Source: Capillidium heterosporum
Taxonomy: Eukaryota; Entomophthoromycota; Entomophthoromycetes; Entomophthorales; Capillidiaceae
Assembly: GCA_016630905.1 (NCBI GenBank)
Contig: WBMQ01000005.1
Span: 558,001-622,000, forward strand
Direction: 5' to 3'
DNA length: 64,000 nt
Position 1 is the first letter of the stretch; each line of letters starts with the position of its first letter. A model generated the notes under the pieces. The model searched no databases, had not been told where the DNA came from, and saw only the letters and a program-made list of their open reading frames with translations. Below are positions 13,001 to 24,759 of this stretch, piece by piece. A program made the position numbers and the translations under genes.

Positions 13001-13099
13001 TTGGAGGTTGTATTCCTTTTCTAAGTTTCAAAAGAAGTGACACAAGCTTTTCTATAAATAAGGTCTACAGCGTACGATGAAAGCTACATTGAACCCGAG
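10038..13099. other. Gene-poor AT-rich stretch
   Basis: Three kilobases with no convincing gene. One interval (about 11450-11760) is clearly richer in G and C. It contains a 22-codon frame starting with the ATG at 11523 that looks like a signal peptide (MNPVTLLNLLATIGVFLSAH) before a stop. It could be a remnant of a small secreted-protein gene, but nothing downstream confirms it. A TATAAATA box lies at 13053-13060, 40 bp before the next gene. Confidence 0.45.
13053..13060 (+). promoter_or_regulatory. TATA box of the cysteine-rich secreted gene
   Basis: A TATAAATA word lies 40 bp upstream of the ATG at 13100. The other secreted-protein genes in this window also have a close TATA box, which suggests strong or regulated expression. 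Confidence 0.5.
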
Positions 13100-13480
13100 A
13101 TGCAACTTAAATCTTTAGTATTAGCCATCGCCACCATCGTTGCCGTCCAAGCTGCTAACAATCCCCTACTGTACGATGACTGTAAGAAGGGGTCGTCTGA
13201 ACTCAAGTATTGCCAAGATTTCTGTAAGCAGGTCAAGGAAGGTGGATGTGAGAACCAAAACCATGACTTTACCTTCTGTAGCCGTGACGTAGCCAACGAA
13301 ACGCCATGTGACGACGCTCAGTGTAACGACTGTCACAAGTTTGCTAACAAGGGGAACTTTTGCCACTGTGGTGGTGGTGAAGTTACCTGTGAAGTTCCCA
13401 AAGCTCTCACTCCTAAACCTCGTCCTAATTCCAATCGTAAGTGTACTGCCGAAGATACCGCTTGTATCGGTGATTGTTGA
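13100..13480 (+). CDS. Small secreted cysteine-rich protein (14 Cys)
   Basis: A single exon of 126 codons. The N-terminus is a classic signal peptide (MQLKSLVLAIATIVAVQA, cleavage expected before ANN). The mature part of about 108 residues has 14 cysteines, an even number consistent with disulfides, including a CNDC pair and a CHC motif followed by a Gly-rich turn (HCGGGE). The C-terminal third is Pro/Lys-rich (ALTPKPRPNSN) before the last Cys cluster. There is no anchor or further membrane segment. It differs in sequence from the two-module protein at 40 kb. Such proteins are typical fungal secretome members (effector, adhesion or antimicrobial roles), but the function here is unknown. Confidence 0.75.
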   Translation: MQLKSLVLAIATIVAVQAANNPLLYDDCKKGSSELKYCQDFCKQVKEGGCENQNHDFTFCSRDVANETPCDDAQCNDCHKFANKGNFCHCGGGEVTCEVPKALTPKPRPNSNRKCTAEDTACIGDC

Positions 13481-15165
13481 ATAAATTGGAAAGTCTGATG
13501 TACGTTCCTTTTAATATATTGATTTTTCAATTCTAAAATTCTAAAATCAATATGAAAATTTGAACATGAAAGTAGATGTTGCATTCAATTTATATTTTAA
13601 TTAATATGTGAGATTGGAGCATCTCTTTTATTCCTTTTGGAACATTAAATATTTGCAATAGATTGGGTTTCTTTAACTCGATGCTTTTCAGATTGCCAAT
13701 TGGCAGCCTGTTTGATAATGGAGGATAATGTGCTGTAAATTTTTATAGCTGAGTCTTTATATTAGGCAAGTAGGATTTGATAGGCAGGTTAAAGCGGTGT
13801 CCAAGAACTAGTGCTGAAGGTGGTAGACCTGAACCTTTTGGAAGTCTATGGCCAAAAATGCTGGATGCTGGAGATGTAGGACATCAAGTTTTACACCTAG
13901 CACTTCTAAATATAGCGGGATTGTTACAATACCCTTAAAGCAAGTAGCTTTATAGTACCCTATAGCAACAAAATAGCTATCTGTAAATAGTAAAGCTATT
14001 AATATTGACTAAGTGATATTGATATCGACTTTGAATAATGTAGTTAGCTATCAACATAAAAACTGTTAATAACTCTCGTATTTAGATATTTACAGATGCT
14101 GCTAGCTTTAAAGATATATAGTTATACTAGACGGTTATATGGCTTGGAAGACAAAAAATAAGTTCCATTAACACATTGTAAAGTAAAGAATCAGAACACC
14201 ATTGCATATAATATATGAGTAGAGCGATGTGTTAAAGTCTAATGTAGGACAGAGAATCTAGAGGGCATAAATTACTTCAAAAACATAAGGGTTGATGAAA
14301 CTGGATTGTTTTTCGAGACCAAAGGCAGTAACCGATGCTTTCTAATCAATATTTGTTCCTTAAATTGAGTCTAGATAGACTATAAACTGTGTGTCTATAA
14401 GCTTCCATTTCCCATAAAGCATCTGTAGACATCGTAGCACTTATGAGTTAAGCACTCAAAAGTAAAACCTACAACTACTATCACCGTCCCTCCAATATGA
14501 TTCAATTTTTCTAAACATGAGAGCGAAAATCAGACTACATCAGAGGAGTAGAGGTAGTGTGTTGCATTGAGAATACTCATTAGCACTTATAAAGGTGTCA
14601 TTTTAATCATATGGCTGCATCCATTTAGACATACTTTGCACTTTGGGAAACTTTTTTTAGGGATATCCATGGATGTAGGCCAATCTCTCCATTAAGCCGC
14701 TTCTAGTTCAGTTGTATACTCGTGTTCCGTTGATTTCCAAGAAATTTTCTTATCACTTCAAAAAAGTTAAAATTAGACTGATTTCAATTTTGGATGGTTT
14801 TGTGGGATTATGCAATTAATCTAATTTAAGTTAAATCACCACCTCGTTTACTAACCCTAATCAAATGAAATTACGTATTCAATTGCTGGCTCATTTCATT
14901 TGTGGTTGATTTCTAGATTCTCCTTTCTTAACCAATTCTTATCAATTCTTTAACAGATTGAGCCAATTTCTTGCAATTGCCAACTTTAATTAATTGGAAC
15001 CATGGTAAATATCTACTATACATCTAAATATAAAGCAATAAGAGATTCTACGATATAAATAAATATCTATATAGCTATATATGTATAATGGACTATCGAA
15101 CTATATAATCAAAATATATATCTCGTAAAAATAGCTGCACTCGTATGTTAGGAATCGAAGCATTT
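13481..15165. other. AT-rich spacer
   Basis: About 1.7 kb with no frame that looks protein-coding and no RNA recognised. It contains scattered CTATAG/TATAGCTA-type words common throughout the window's spacers. Confidence 0.5.
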
Positions 15166-15692
15166 GGTATGGAACAGTGCTTGCCAATCCCATTCCTTAG
15201 AAATGTTTTCTATAAATAAAACTTTAGGAGAGCCACTCAATACCCATTTTTCCGAACGAATAGAGCTTGAAAAGTCGAATAACATCATCTTATTGGATTT
15301 AACCTCTAATTCAACCCAATCTCCCCACTTCTCCAAAAAGTATAACTCCAAAATCTTGAAAAAAGCTGCAACCGTTAATAAATCCCATATTGTGCAGTGT
15401 AGCATCTGATCCAATATTATCATCTCACTCATCCTTCCTCAAGTTGACATTATAAGTTCAGCCATTCGATAAAAGTTCCTAACCGATAGCAAAGGGTTCG
15501 TGCTCATACTTCTACAACTTGGCCAAACTCTTAAAATTGCAGTTCCCACTTTCTCATAGATTAGATACATTGGCCGATAACTTAACCTTGTAAACAAGCA
15601 CAAGCAACTTGGATTTATACCACAACATTGTCAATTTCCCCAATTTAGCGCTTCGCCAAATTCATCACCCTTGCCATCCTTTTTAACCCACC
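15166..15692 (+). pseudogene. Possible leucine-rich (F-box/LRR) gene remnant
   Basis: Plus-strand text in changing frames reads like leucine-rich repeats: NIILLDLTSNS near 15270, FYNLAKLLKLQF near 15515 and FPNLALRQIHH near 15640. Composition is less AT-rich than the flanks. Stops interrupt every frame and no F-box start is seen. It resembles the decayed gene at 8.5-10.0 kb in style. It ends only about 30 bp before KRE6, so it may overlap that gene's promoter. Tentative. Confidence 0.3.
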
Positions 15693-15721
15693 TAATCTAA
15701 ATAATTAATATTTCAACCTTA

Positions 15722-17314
15722 ATGAGCTACATGTCAGTCGAAGATAACGCCCGACCCGAACTTTCCAAACCCAAGAAGCACAAGTACTCGAGGTACTCGA
15801 GACGATGCTTCTGCACCGGATTCGTTATTGCCCTCATCTTCTTGGGGGTTATATCGCTCATGGTGGTGCTGCCTTTAGTACAGCGCATCAAGCAATCAGT
15901 CGATACTAGCAAAGACCCCAAGAACAAGACGCCTGAAGACCCTAAGGACAAAATTGGACCAGTCACCCCCAAGAAGGCGCTCAAACTCATCGACCCTGAT
16001 ACCCCCAAGAACGTAGGCTCCGTCATCTCCTATCTCCGCAAGGAGGAATGGGCCTTGCAGTTCTCTGACGAGTTCAACAAGGATGGAAGAACCTTTAGAC
16101 CTGGAGAGGATCCAGCTTGGTACATACCTTTCACTTTAGACCTACTAACATACTTTTAGGGAGGCTGTCGATTTGTGGTATGAAGCTACTGGTGATGAGG
16201 AATACTATGACCCCGACTATATCACCACCCAAGGTGGTAACCTGGTGATATCTGCCGATAAAAAGGCTGTTGGTCAGCTCAAGTACACCTCCGGTATGTT
16301 GCAGAGTTGGAACAAAGTCTGTTTCACCGGTGGCCGTCTAGAGAGTTCGTTTGTCGACTTGAAGTTTATACTAACGTTTCTATAGTTAGAGTTTCCCTAC
16401 CCGGTTCAGCAAGAACTCCTGGTTTCTGGCCAGGTGCTTGGTTACTTGGAAATTTAGGCAGAGCGTAACCTCAATCTTATTGTTATAAGTCTAACTTTTA
16501 TTTTAGTGGCTACAAATCTACTACCGACGGAATTTGGCCCTATTCCTACGATATCTGTGACTCTGCTGTCATGAGGAACCAAAGTCTTACCTCTGGATTG
16601 TCGTGGTTGCCTGGTCAGAGGCTCAACAAGTGCGTATGCCCTGGTGAAGATCACCCCAGCCCTGGTAAAGGTCGTGGCGCCCCTGAGATTGATTTGATTG
16701 AAGCTTTGGCCGATCATAAGGGTGGTGAAGTCTCACAGTCGCTGCAGGTCGCCCCCTTCGACGAAGGGTATAAGATCAACGAGAACAAGGCCGTCATCTA
16801 CGACAAATCGAAGACTATCATCAACACCTACCGTGGAGGTCCTTTGCAGCAAGCTGTGTCGGCATTATCCAAGCTACCGGATGACGTCTATGGAAACACC
16901 AACTTTGCTATCTTCGCTGTCGAGTACGAACCTGGACCGAACGGGTACATTACCTGGTTCATCAACGACGACGCCATCTGGACTGTAACTGCTGAAGCCA
17001 TCGCAGCCAATTCTGCCTCCAAGGTTGGCCAACGCCTCATCCCTGAGGAGCCTATGTCTATGATTTTCAACTTGGCCATCTCGGCCCAGTTCTCCAAGAT
17101 TTCCGATGACCTCGAGTTCCCAGCCCACTTTTTGGTCGACTACGTTAGATTGTACCAGCACCCCAAACGCAAGTCAGTAACTTGTGATCCCGAAGACTAC
17201 CCTACTGCCGACTACATCAACAAGCACAAGAACGCTTACTATAACAAGAACTGGACCCACTGGGAGTTAGCTGGGTACAAGGCCCCCGAGTTCTCGCTTA
17301 CCAAGAAATGTTGA
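15722..17314 (+). CDS. KRE6: Kre6/Skn1-type beta-1,6-glucan synthesis glycosidase (GH16)
   Basis: A type II membrane protein of the secretory pathway needed for beta-1,6-glucan in the fungal wall. Four exons (15722-16119, 16160-16344, 16386-16464, 16507-17314) sum to 1470 bp (489 aa). A short basic cytosolic tail is followed by one membrane helix at about residues 32-55 (GFVIALIFLGVISLMVVLPL), a Lys/Pro-rich stem, then the GH16 domain. Family blocks are DPAWEAVDLWYEATGDEE, SGMLQSWNKVCFTGG, TPGFWPGAWLLGNLGRAG, the catalytic E-x-D-x-x-E in APEIDLIEA, VSQS, GQRLIPEEPM and FLVDYVRLYQ. Yeast Kre6 is 720 aa; most of the difference is the shorter N-terminal tail. Intron 2 uses a GTTCGT donor, required for the frame. 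It appears intact. Confidence 0.95.
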
Positions 17315-20300
17315 TTGGCCTTGACTAGTTTCGTTGAGCTGAATCTTTGTACAAATCCTACCCCAATTTAAATTTGAGTTGCACTCTAGTGCATTTTAAA
17401 AGGGACGAGTCTGACTTGTGAAATAGGCTTGAGCATGAACACCAAAATCTATTGACCTACGCTGTATCCTCATTACTCCTCCTACCCCACCTATTTAAAC
17501 CCATTTGGTTTCCATTGTCCAAGTTCTATCTCCATCTTCGTTAGATCCTTTCCCACCTTTAATAAAATTTAAACTTGCCAACACTTTTAGTTTTTTACAT
17601 GGCACTTGATTGTACACGTATTTGTATTTTTGATAAGTAAATGTAAATAGATGATATTTGGAATGGCTACCAGCTGACTTTTATCACGCTGTTTACCATT
17701 GTGCTAAAAATATACTAGTCTCAAATCTTTGCCCAGTATATACTGTAAATAGATCGAGGTTAACATGTAACAAAGGTATGTAAGTTAACCAGCATTTAAT
17801 CGATATGTTTAACTCAAACTTTTCAACTATAAACTTACATTACTTTTAATATACACCAAGCTTATTAAACTTATAGCTTTTTAACAGTAGTATTATGTTG
17901 GAATAAACAAGATATTATATATATATCATATTATAATATGTAAGCTTGTTTATGAAAAGAAAGGATTTCACAACAAAACCTATGCTAATTTAGATCTAAA
18001 GGTAGTATATGTCAAGGTTGAATAGCCAATAGCTGACATAAATCGAAATTTGAGCCGTCGTATAGTAAGCATATGTCATTGACCCGAATAGCGTCTTTAC
18101 AAGCTTGCTGTCCTGAAGAGCCTTGATGTTACTAGAATGAAATGACATTTTGTAAATTAAAATTTCGGTAGAGTAAAGCATCAATCTAGTTAGCTATCTA
18201 TTTAAACTCCATTAAATAGGTTCTTATAGGAGATTAAATTGATAGCATTAAGGTTGGTTAGATATAACAGCAAGTTGAGTGATACTCCTTAGGCAAGTAG
18301 CACTGATTATACAGTGTGGATCTCAATACTTTGGTACAAACCTAAACTCCAACTTTGTCAATTATCTTTTTGATGTACTTCAACGAACTTACACTGTTAT
18401 CCTTCTTATAGATATTTTTGCATCAGTAGCTACTAATATGTAGAGGTATTTTAAAGGATAAAGTAAAAACAAAGAAACTAAAAAGTTAGTTTCTTCCAAC
18501 ATCAACCATTTTGATACCAATCCTAAATCTATTTTGATAAATCGATAGCATATCAAAGCATACCAATGAGTTGAAATATACTACTACTGATGGAATTAAG
18601 ACTAGCTTCTCTATATAAGCCTTCAACTTCTCCTTCATTTATGATCTTCTTGGCACAATCGACCACTCCATAGTAAGGTTCCTTCAACTAGGTACAACTT
18701 ATTAGTTGCTCCTGTGTTCGTGGTTGTACTTTTACATTGTCAATAGGCGCAAATAAATAGTAAAAGACTTGTATAGATAGGACTTTTGTTATAATGATAT
18801 AGTCTATAATTTATCCAAGTATATTCATATCAGTAGATATAAGGCTTTGGATTCCGTAATTTACTGAGCTGTTTACATTTGATTAGCACCTCTTTCTCAT
18901 ATACACACTTAATTTTATAGCTATATCTTTGTTTCTAGATTATAAATATATTAATCAAAACATATATCTGTACTATTGAGAGCGTTTTAGTTTCCAGATT
19001 TTATTATCGATTTTCTTTCTACAAAAGGTTATCTCATTTGTTTAGATATGGTTTTTACATCAAAGTTGAAATATATAACTATATATATTTGCTTTAAGAG
19101 AAGGATAATATAAAGTTTACTTATTTTAAACCACCATATTGTAGCTGGATATATAGATTTGCCATAAAATATTCATATCACTCTCATATCAAAGCAAATT
19201 ATACATTAGATTGGATGCATACATCCCAAGTTACAAATTACATATGTACGATATAGTAGGACGATACCTCCACTTTAAAAAACATTCTAGCTAGTGAGTA
19301 TGTGCAACTCTCTATATTAATAATGTACAAAGTCAATCTATTCAATATAAAAAAGTATGTTTTAGCAAAGCTTGAAAACACAGTGGCTATAGTCGATATG
19401 ACAATGTGCTATTGTTTAAATATGCATAACAAGAGCGATGGAATTCAATACTCAGCTATATTCATTATAGTATATAGAAGAAATTAATACATTTTATATT
19501 GATATTTCTAATAAATGTATTATTAAGAATGTAAAATGAAGGTTTCAAATTATATGCCTTATATATAGACATAAAATTGTACTATAGCGTACTTAATTTA
19601 GAATTTGGATGCCTTCACTCCCTGAAACGGCTCTACCACTGAAATTTTTACTATCAGTGGCTGAACAGGAAGGACAACTTCAAGATTCGGCCTAGAAACT
19701 TTAAATGCAATATATGAGTGATGTCGCTAGAAGACCAATAGTTTGATTCACTGCTATGTTAGAAATGAAGGTGTATATAGTATCAGCAGTTTACCTCAAA
19801 TAATAATTTTTTCATCCTCAAATAGTTGGTCTTCAAAGAACACCGGTCATACAAATAAAAGACGAAAGACTTGATGGTAATCAGTCTCCAAAATATAAAT
19901 GCTATATAGGGGTTTTTATCTAAAGAAAAATGAAAATAAAATCATAGATATACGAATCCTTTTGGAAGGAGTTAAAAAAGGACCATCCAAAGTTTAAGGA
20001 CGGAAATGTTTTATAGAGGTGCCATCAGATAAACATGTAACAGAGAAATGAATGGATATATATCCTTTCTAACCAAAGCATTTGGAAACTAAATAAATGC
20101 TGGTTTGAAGAATGCCAAAATAAGTACGATTTATTGTGGTTCTCATAAAGTGGCTACTTAAAATCAATCAAAGTTTAAGTTATGTGGGTAAGTGAGGTAA
20201 ACGTATAAGAATTTGCATTTAATTTATTATATCGATGTATGGGGTTTATACAATGGTTGAAACCTAATAAAGCATCCTATATAAAAATAGAGATTTGGAT

Positions 20301-20676
20301 TGCATATAGTCTTCCTATTCTAAAGTTTAAATTCCTTGGCATCAACATTGAAAATAAGTATGTATGCGAACTGTATATAATACTACTATAAATTGATTCT
20401 TATACCTGTTTATACGACCTCCTAAAGTACAGCTTATCAAGCATTCTGGAAATATTCTTATAAATTCATAAGGCTGCGTGACTGACAATTTAGGGGATAT
20501 CCTTTTAAATTTAATACAAGAAACCTCATCAAACTTCATAAAATTAATACATTTGTTTTTTTGGCGTTGTTCCGTCTCCTCAAATATATTTCCATTTTAA
20601 AGTAAATATGCAGGTATAAATATGAAGCATAGAGACATCCTCAACCTTTTTATCATCAAGAAATACCAAGCTTTCA
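17315..20676. other. Long AT-rich spacer
   Basis: About 3.3 kb without a supported gene. It holds the KRE6 3' end and many TATA-like and poly-A/T words. A short perfect inverted repeat (CCACTGA at 19636-19642 and TCAGTGG at 19654-19660) is the only structured item noticed. The short frames here show no protein-like features. Confidence 0.5.
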
Positions 20677-21279
20677 ATGTTCCAACAAGTAGTATCGGTC
20701 CCAGCTTCCAACCCAGGCTTACAGTTAAACTTCTTCGACACGTTGCCTTATGAGATAGTCGTGCAGATTTTGAGTCAACTTCGATACAAACATCTATATT
20801 CAATATATGCGGAAGCAACCCAAGGCTCTTTAACGAGTAACCTATACTTTACTAGTTTATTGTTGAAGTTAACTGCCGAGAGACCGAGGCTATTTATGAA
20901 GTTAAGCCTCATCAACTTAGGTACCAACAATTACAACTGTAGGAATTATATATCTTTGAACTACGTCAAAAATGAAGCCAACCGGTTGATTTTCAAGCCC
21001 AAAGTTTGCAAAGAGAAGTGTAGATATATTTCTACCAGCCACGTTAGAAAGGACCCTTGTCTGTTAAAGTTGGACTGTAGCGGTAAGAACTACGAGTTGA
21101 AGGTATCGGAGTTCGATAATTCGGCAAAGTTCGAGTATATTAATTCACATGTCGGTTTGGAGTATAAGCTGGACGATTCGTTTAAAGATCACTGTCGGTT
21201 GCTCATCAGCTACTTTCAAGTGGATCTAGATTGGCTTCTTAATAACTGCGTCTTTAGGCAGGACGGCTTTGAACTATAG
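20677..21279 (+). CDS. Small F-box-like protein
   Basis: A single exon of 200 codons. An F-box-like segment lies at about residues 23-60: FFDTLPYEIVVQILSQL, then RYKHLYSIYAEA with hydrophobic spacing typical of Skp1-binding F-boxes. The rest has no repeat or known domain that I can name. It includes a Cys/Lys patch (KPKVCKEKCRY) and an acidic, Leu-rich C-terminus ending in DWLLNNC and FRQDGFEL. F-box proteins usually act as SCF ubiquitin-ligase receptors, and the substrate cannot be inferred. It may be an intact small member of the family whose decayed members lie at 5, 8.5 and 15 kb, or a truncated one. Confidence 0.55.
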   Translation: MFQQVVSVPASNPGLQLNFFDTLPYEIVVQILSQLRYKHLYSIYAEATQGSLTSNLYFTSLLLKLTAERPRLFMKLSLINLGTNNYNCRNYISLNYVKNEANRLIFKPKVCKEKCRYISTSHVRKDPCLLKLDCSGKNYELKVSEFDNSAKFEYINSHVGLEYKLDDSFKDHCRLLISYFQVDLDWLLNNCVFRQDGFEL

Positions 21280-22401
21280 ATTTTAAGTAGGATATTTACC
21301 TTTTTTTTCTTGGATGATCAGCTTTATAGTTATTTAGTATAGGGTATTATAATATTTCAGCGCAGTTCAAGTATATAGCTGATTTTAATAGTGGGATTGA
21401 TTCGAAAGCGATAGATAGCCCATAAGTGTCATTCTTAACAATTCGTCTACAAACTAATAAATTTATGTCAATTTTAGACATTTATTGGCTTTAATAGGTA
21501 TAGTTGAAATATCCACTCTTCAAATAGTATATTATACCTAAATGTAATGATTTTACTCATCTCCTGCTAATTTAAAATGCATCCATTTAATAACTCTGCT
21601 TTACTGATATCAAAAGCCATTTGCATATATAGTTAAATATAAAATATACTTCCTTATAGAGCGCATAATAGCCATCAAGTTTTTGCTTTCAATTCCAGTG
21701 CTGATAGCGCCCAGGTTGATAATAAATTTAGTTACATCCAGTCGCTCTATAGCCATGGCATCTCCTACCCAGTTCGAAAGTAGGATATTCTATCTCTGTC
21801 TATCTCTGAAATTTAAAAATCACCTAAATGGCAAATAAGTATCTATAGTTTAAACATGAGTGTGGTTTATTTTCGTACCAAGGTCCAAAGGATGTATAGT
21901 TGGCTTGAAATAGTAAAGGAAGGAGTATTTTATCTTTCCTGAAGTTGTACAACTCATTTTATGCATTGAAACATTTAGGTATAGTTGCTTGAACCCACCT
22001 TCGACTTCTATTGCTAGTCCTGGAACATCTATTCCTCTACCCTACCTATAATTTGGTACAGCTCAAATGTCAATTTCGATTTGCTAGTCTTATCCTCAAA
22101 TGCTAGTTCACCAGCAATACACAAACTTTACGTAACTTCCCATCTAATTTTTAACAGTTAGAAAACAAATACTTTGATAAATTATAAACAATTTGCCTAT
22201 TGCTGGAAAACCAGCATTTGAAAAACCAGACCTGTAGCGTTAAAACTTCGACTAAGCAAAACAATAAAATTGATTTCATACTCAACTATACAGTAGGCTT
22301 ATATGACTAAAACATGTATAACTCAGAAATCCAAGCCGCTATAAATATCTAGCACCCTACAAGTTATAACCAACATATTCAAAAGACGCGTAAATTCAAA
22401 T
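21280..22401. other. AT-rich spacer
   Basis: No gene seen. A compact perfect hairpin (TGCTGG, AAAA, CCAGCA) lies at 22201-22216, about 190 bp before the next ATG. Its significance is unknown. Confidence 0.5.
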
Positions 22402-22653
22402 ATGTTTATTAAGAACCGTCGTATACTTCAACTTAGTGTTCGTAAGTTTGCTACCAGCATAGACCATAAGAATCGTCTCGGTTATACCAACTTACAGACT
22501 GGAGGTGCTATCTTAGCAGTTGGATTCAGTGCCTATTTGGTAAGTTCATTTGGTTTAGTTTTTAATGTTGACTGATGGATATTGTAGGTTTATAACTACC
22601 GTAAAGAAAACAGTTCATCTGGAACTCCACCCAGTGTTGGTTCAAGAAACTGA
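22402..22653 (+). CDS. Small probable mitochondrial single-pass protein
   Basis: Two exons (22402-22539 and 22588-22653; intron GTAAGT...TTGTAG) give 67 aa. The N-terminus has the features of a mitochondrial targeting sequence: many Arg/Lys, Ser and hydrophobics, no acids (MFIKNRRILQLSVRKFATS). One short membrane helix follows (TGGAILAVGFSAYLVYNY), then a polar Ser/Pro/Gly tail. The shape is that of small inner-membrane subunits or assembly factors of respiratory complexes or MICOS, but no family is identified. Intact splice signals and phase-0 joining of Leu-Val inside the helix support a real gene. Confidence 0.6.
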
Positions 22654-23449
22654 GATTCCTACAATAAATTGATTGCTTTTATATTTGAATCTTTCGCCAC
22701 TCTGTTTATATGTACTTGATTATGATATACATGCTTAATTAGAATATACTCTTAATACTGGATATATATACTTTATAGCTTTAAATGTCCAATGATATTG
22801 TATGTTGGTTAGAAGCATGGTGGTCTTCGACTAGGTCAAGGGCATGGAAGAATATTTTCAACTTCAATTGATTTTGTTTATAGTAAGCCAAGTGCCCGAA
22901 AAGTCGAGGTACAGCATTGATTACATAATTATATTTAGATACGATGGCATGTATCTAAAGCCTAAACTTTTTAGTTGTCATCAGGACTATTATCCCGCTA
23001 TCAAGGTTTAACAAGGATAGAAGGTCGACAACAGTAGACAGATAACTAAAATTGCTTCTAGTATCGATATCATTAAAAAATGAATTGAGAATGTATCTGA
23101 AATGACTCATAATATAATAATATATTTTATCTTAAACACAGTTTTCATACAATTTATTATATTGCTCTGAAAATATCTATACTGATGAAGAATCAAGTTA
23201 TAGCCGAAAAATTGAGTATAGTAAGTGAAAATTTTACATTATTAGCATACTAGAATCTGTTGCAGAAAGAGCCTAGTATTTTATAGCCTCAAAAGCTGAA
23301 TATATATTTCAACACTAGCTGGGCTTCCATCCCTTTCTCTATCGAAACATAGTTTCCTCTAGAAACTTCCATTTACGTTACGTCATCAAAAACTATGCAC
23401 ATTCCTCAAAAGGAACCTTGCCTTACATCTATAAACCTTTATTAAAAAT
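22654..23449. other. AT-rich spacer
   Basis: No gene or RNA recognised. It holds the 3' end of the small mitochondrial gene and the promoter of the PITH-domain gene. Confidence 0.5.
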
Positions 23450-24337
23450 ATGAGTTGCCGTGAACACCATGAAGGTTGTGGGGGGCATGACCACAGCCAC
23501 GATGTTGAGGAAGCTATCAAAGAGAGTTTGCTTACCAAGATTGATATTGAAAATGTTACCTGTATGAACGAAGTTGAAGATGGCTCTATAAAAACTATAT
23601 TTAAGCCTTGGGAGGATAGGTTAGATACAGAAAAGGTAAATTAAATTTTTAGTTTTGATTAACTTTTATTTGTGTAGTTTGTAGAAAGCGATGTAGATGA
23701 GCAACTTTTAGTCCACATACCGTAAACTAATTTTTAAATTTATACAATGAATTAATTTATTCAAATTTAGATTTACTGGTTTAGTTAAATTGAAGTCTTT
23801 AATTATACGAGGTGGACCTGAGCACAGTGCACCTAAGAACGTAAAGCTGTAAGTATATAGCTTTTTGACTATTCTAAATCTTCCACCCACCTCAGCTTTA
23901 TCAATCAGGATATGGATTTTGACAGTGCCGAGCAGACCCAGCCTATTCAAGAGCTGGAACTGGTCTCCAATTATCAGGATGGTATCGTTGAATATCCTCT
24001 AAGGTAATTTTCTTCTCCTCGCTTACCCGCTTCTATTTACTTTTTTCTAGTACTCTAACTTTGTTTAAAATTTTAGAGTCTCCAAATTTAACAACGTGCA
24101 AACTTTAACTTTGTACTTTCCCGATAACTTTGGATCAGATACTACCATTTTGTACTACCTAGGTTTCAAAGGCGATTTCTTTCCGGTAGGTTTTATTTTT
24201 TATAAAGCAGCTTTACTAATCTTTTGCAAATATAGTTGAATAAAGAGTCGGTAGTTACCGTTTACGAACTTCGACCTAACGTCGCCGATCATAAAGTACC
24301 GGGTATTGGGGATCAGGTCAATCACCGTATCGGTTAA
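23450..24337 (+). CDS. PITHD1: PITH domain protein (PITHD1 family)
   Basis: PITH proteins share the C-terminal domain of thioredoxin-like protein 1, which docks on the 26S proteasome. Stand-alone PITHD1 is a roughly 200-residue cytosolic protein. Six exons (23450-23635, 23678-23721, 23771-23848, 23896-24003, 24077-24185, 24236-24337) sum to 627 bp (208 aa). The His/Gly/Cys-rich N-terminus (HHEGCGGHDHSHD) is typical. Family blocks follow in order: KIDIENVTCMNE, SIKTIFKPWEDRLD, FVESDVDEQLLVHIPFTG, VKLKSLIIRGG, the VSKFNNVQTLTLYFPDNFG block, YYLGFKGDF and NVADHKVP. Length and order match the family and no break is seen. Confidence 0.92.
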
Positions 24338-24759
24338 GCTCTACAGGATACTTCTTATCTTATATCGGCAAATTAAAGTATATTTATATGGTTAGATGGC
24401 ATTTGAATACGAACTACTGCTTTAATTAGTATAATAGTTTTAGAGATCGATAGCCATAGTATCTGTATATTGATAGTTTGGTTAGGATAGATAGTACTTG
24501 GAACTATCTGCTACAGTTTCTCATACAGTTGTATAAAAATTGGTAGTTAAAAGAAGTTCCTCGCGATGAATTCTATCACTACTTTAGCTCTATTTTTAAT
24601 ATATATGTCCATCTCACATAACCCATCAAATAATTTTAACCAAGCAAAAGTTTATTACTGTATTTCCAAAAGCGACTATTAAGCCTATAGTCCAAAATAC
24701 AACCTATTCTCAATCCTAACATCCGAACTCAAAGTAACTAATATCCAACTTTAAAATCA
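24338..24759. other. Convergent spacer
   Basis: The gap between two convergent genes. It is AT-rich and nothing beyond transcript ends is expected or seen. Confidence 0.5.

Noticed and set aside
15148-15432. Long minus-strand frame overlapping the leucine-rich remnant
   Set aside because: It is antisense to text that reads better as leucine-rich repeats on the plus strand, has no family likeness and no promoter.
19636-19660. 7-bp inverted repeat with an 11-base loop
   Set aside because: Expected by chance in a 3-kb spacer; no flanking feature.
22201-22216. Perfect 6-bp hairpin TGCTGG-AAAA-CCAGCA
   Set aside because: Too short to mean much alone, and no gene, repeat or conserved partner explains it.
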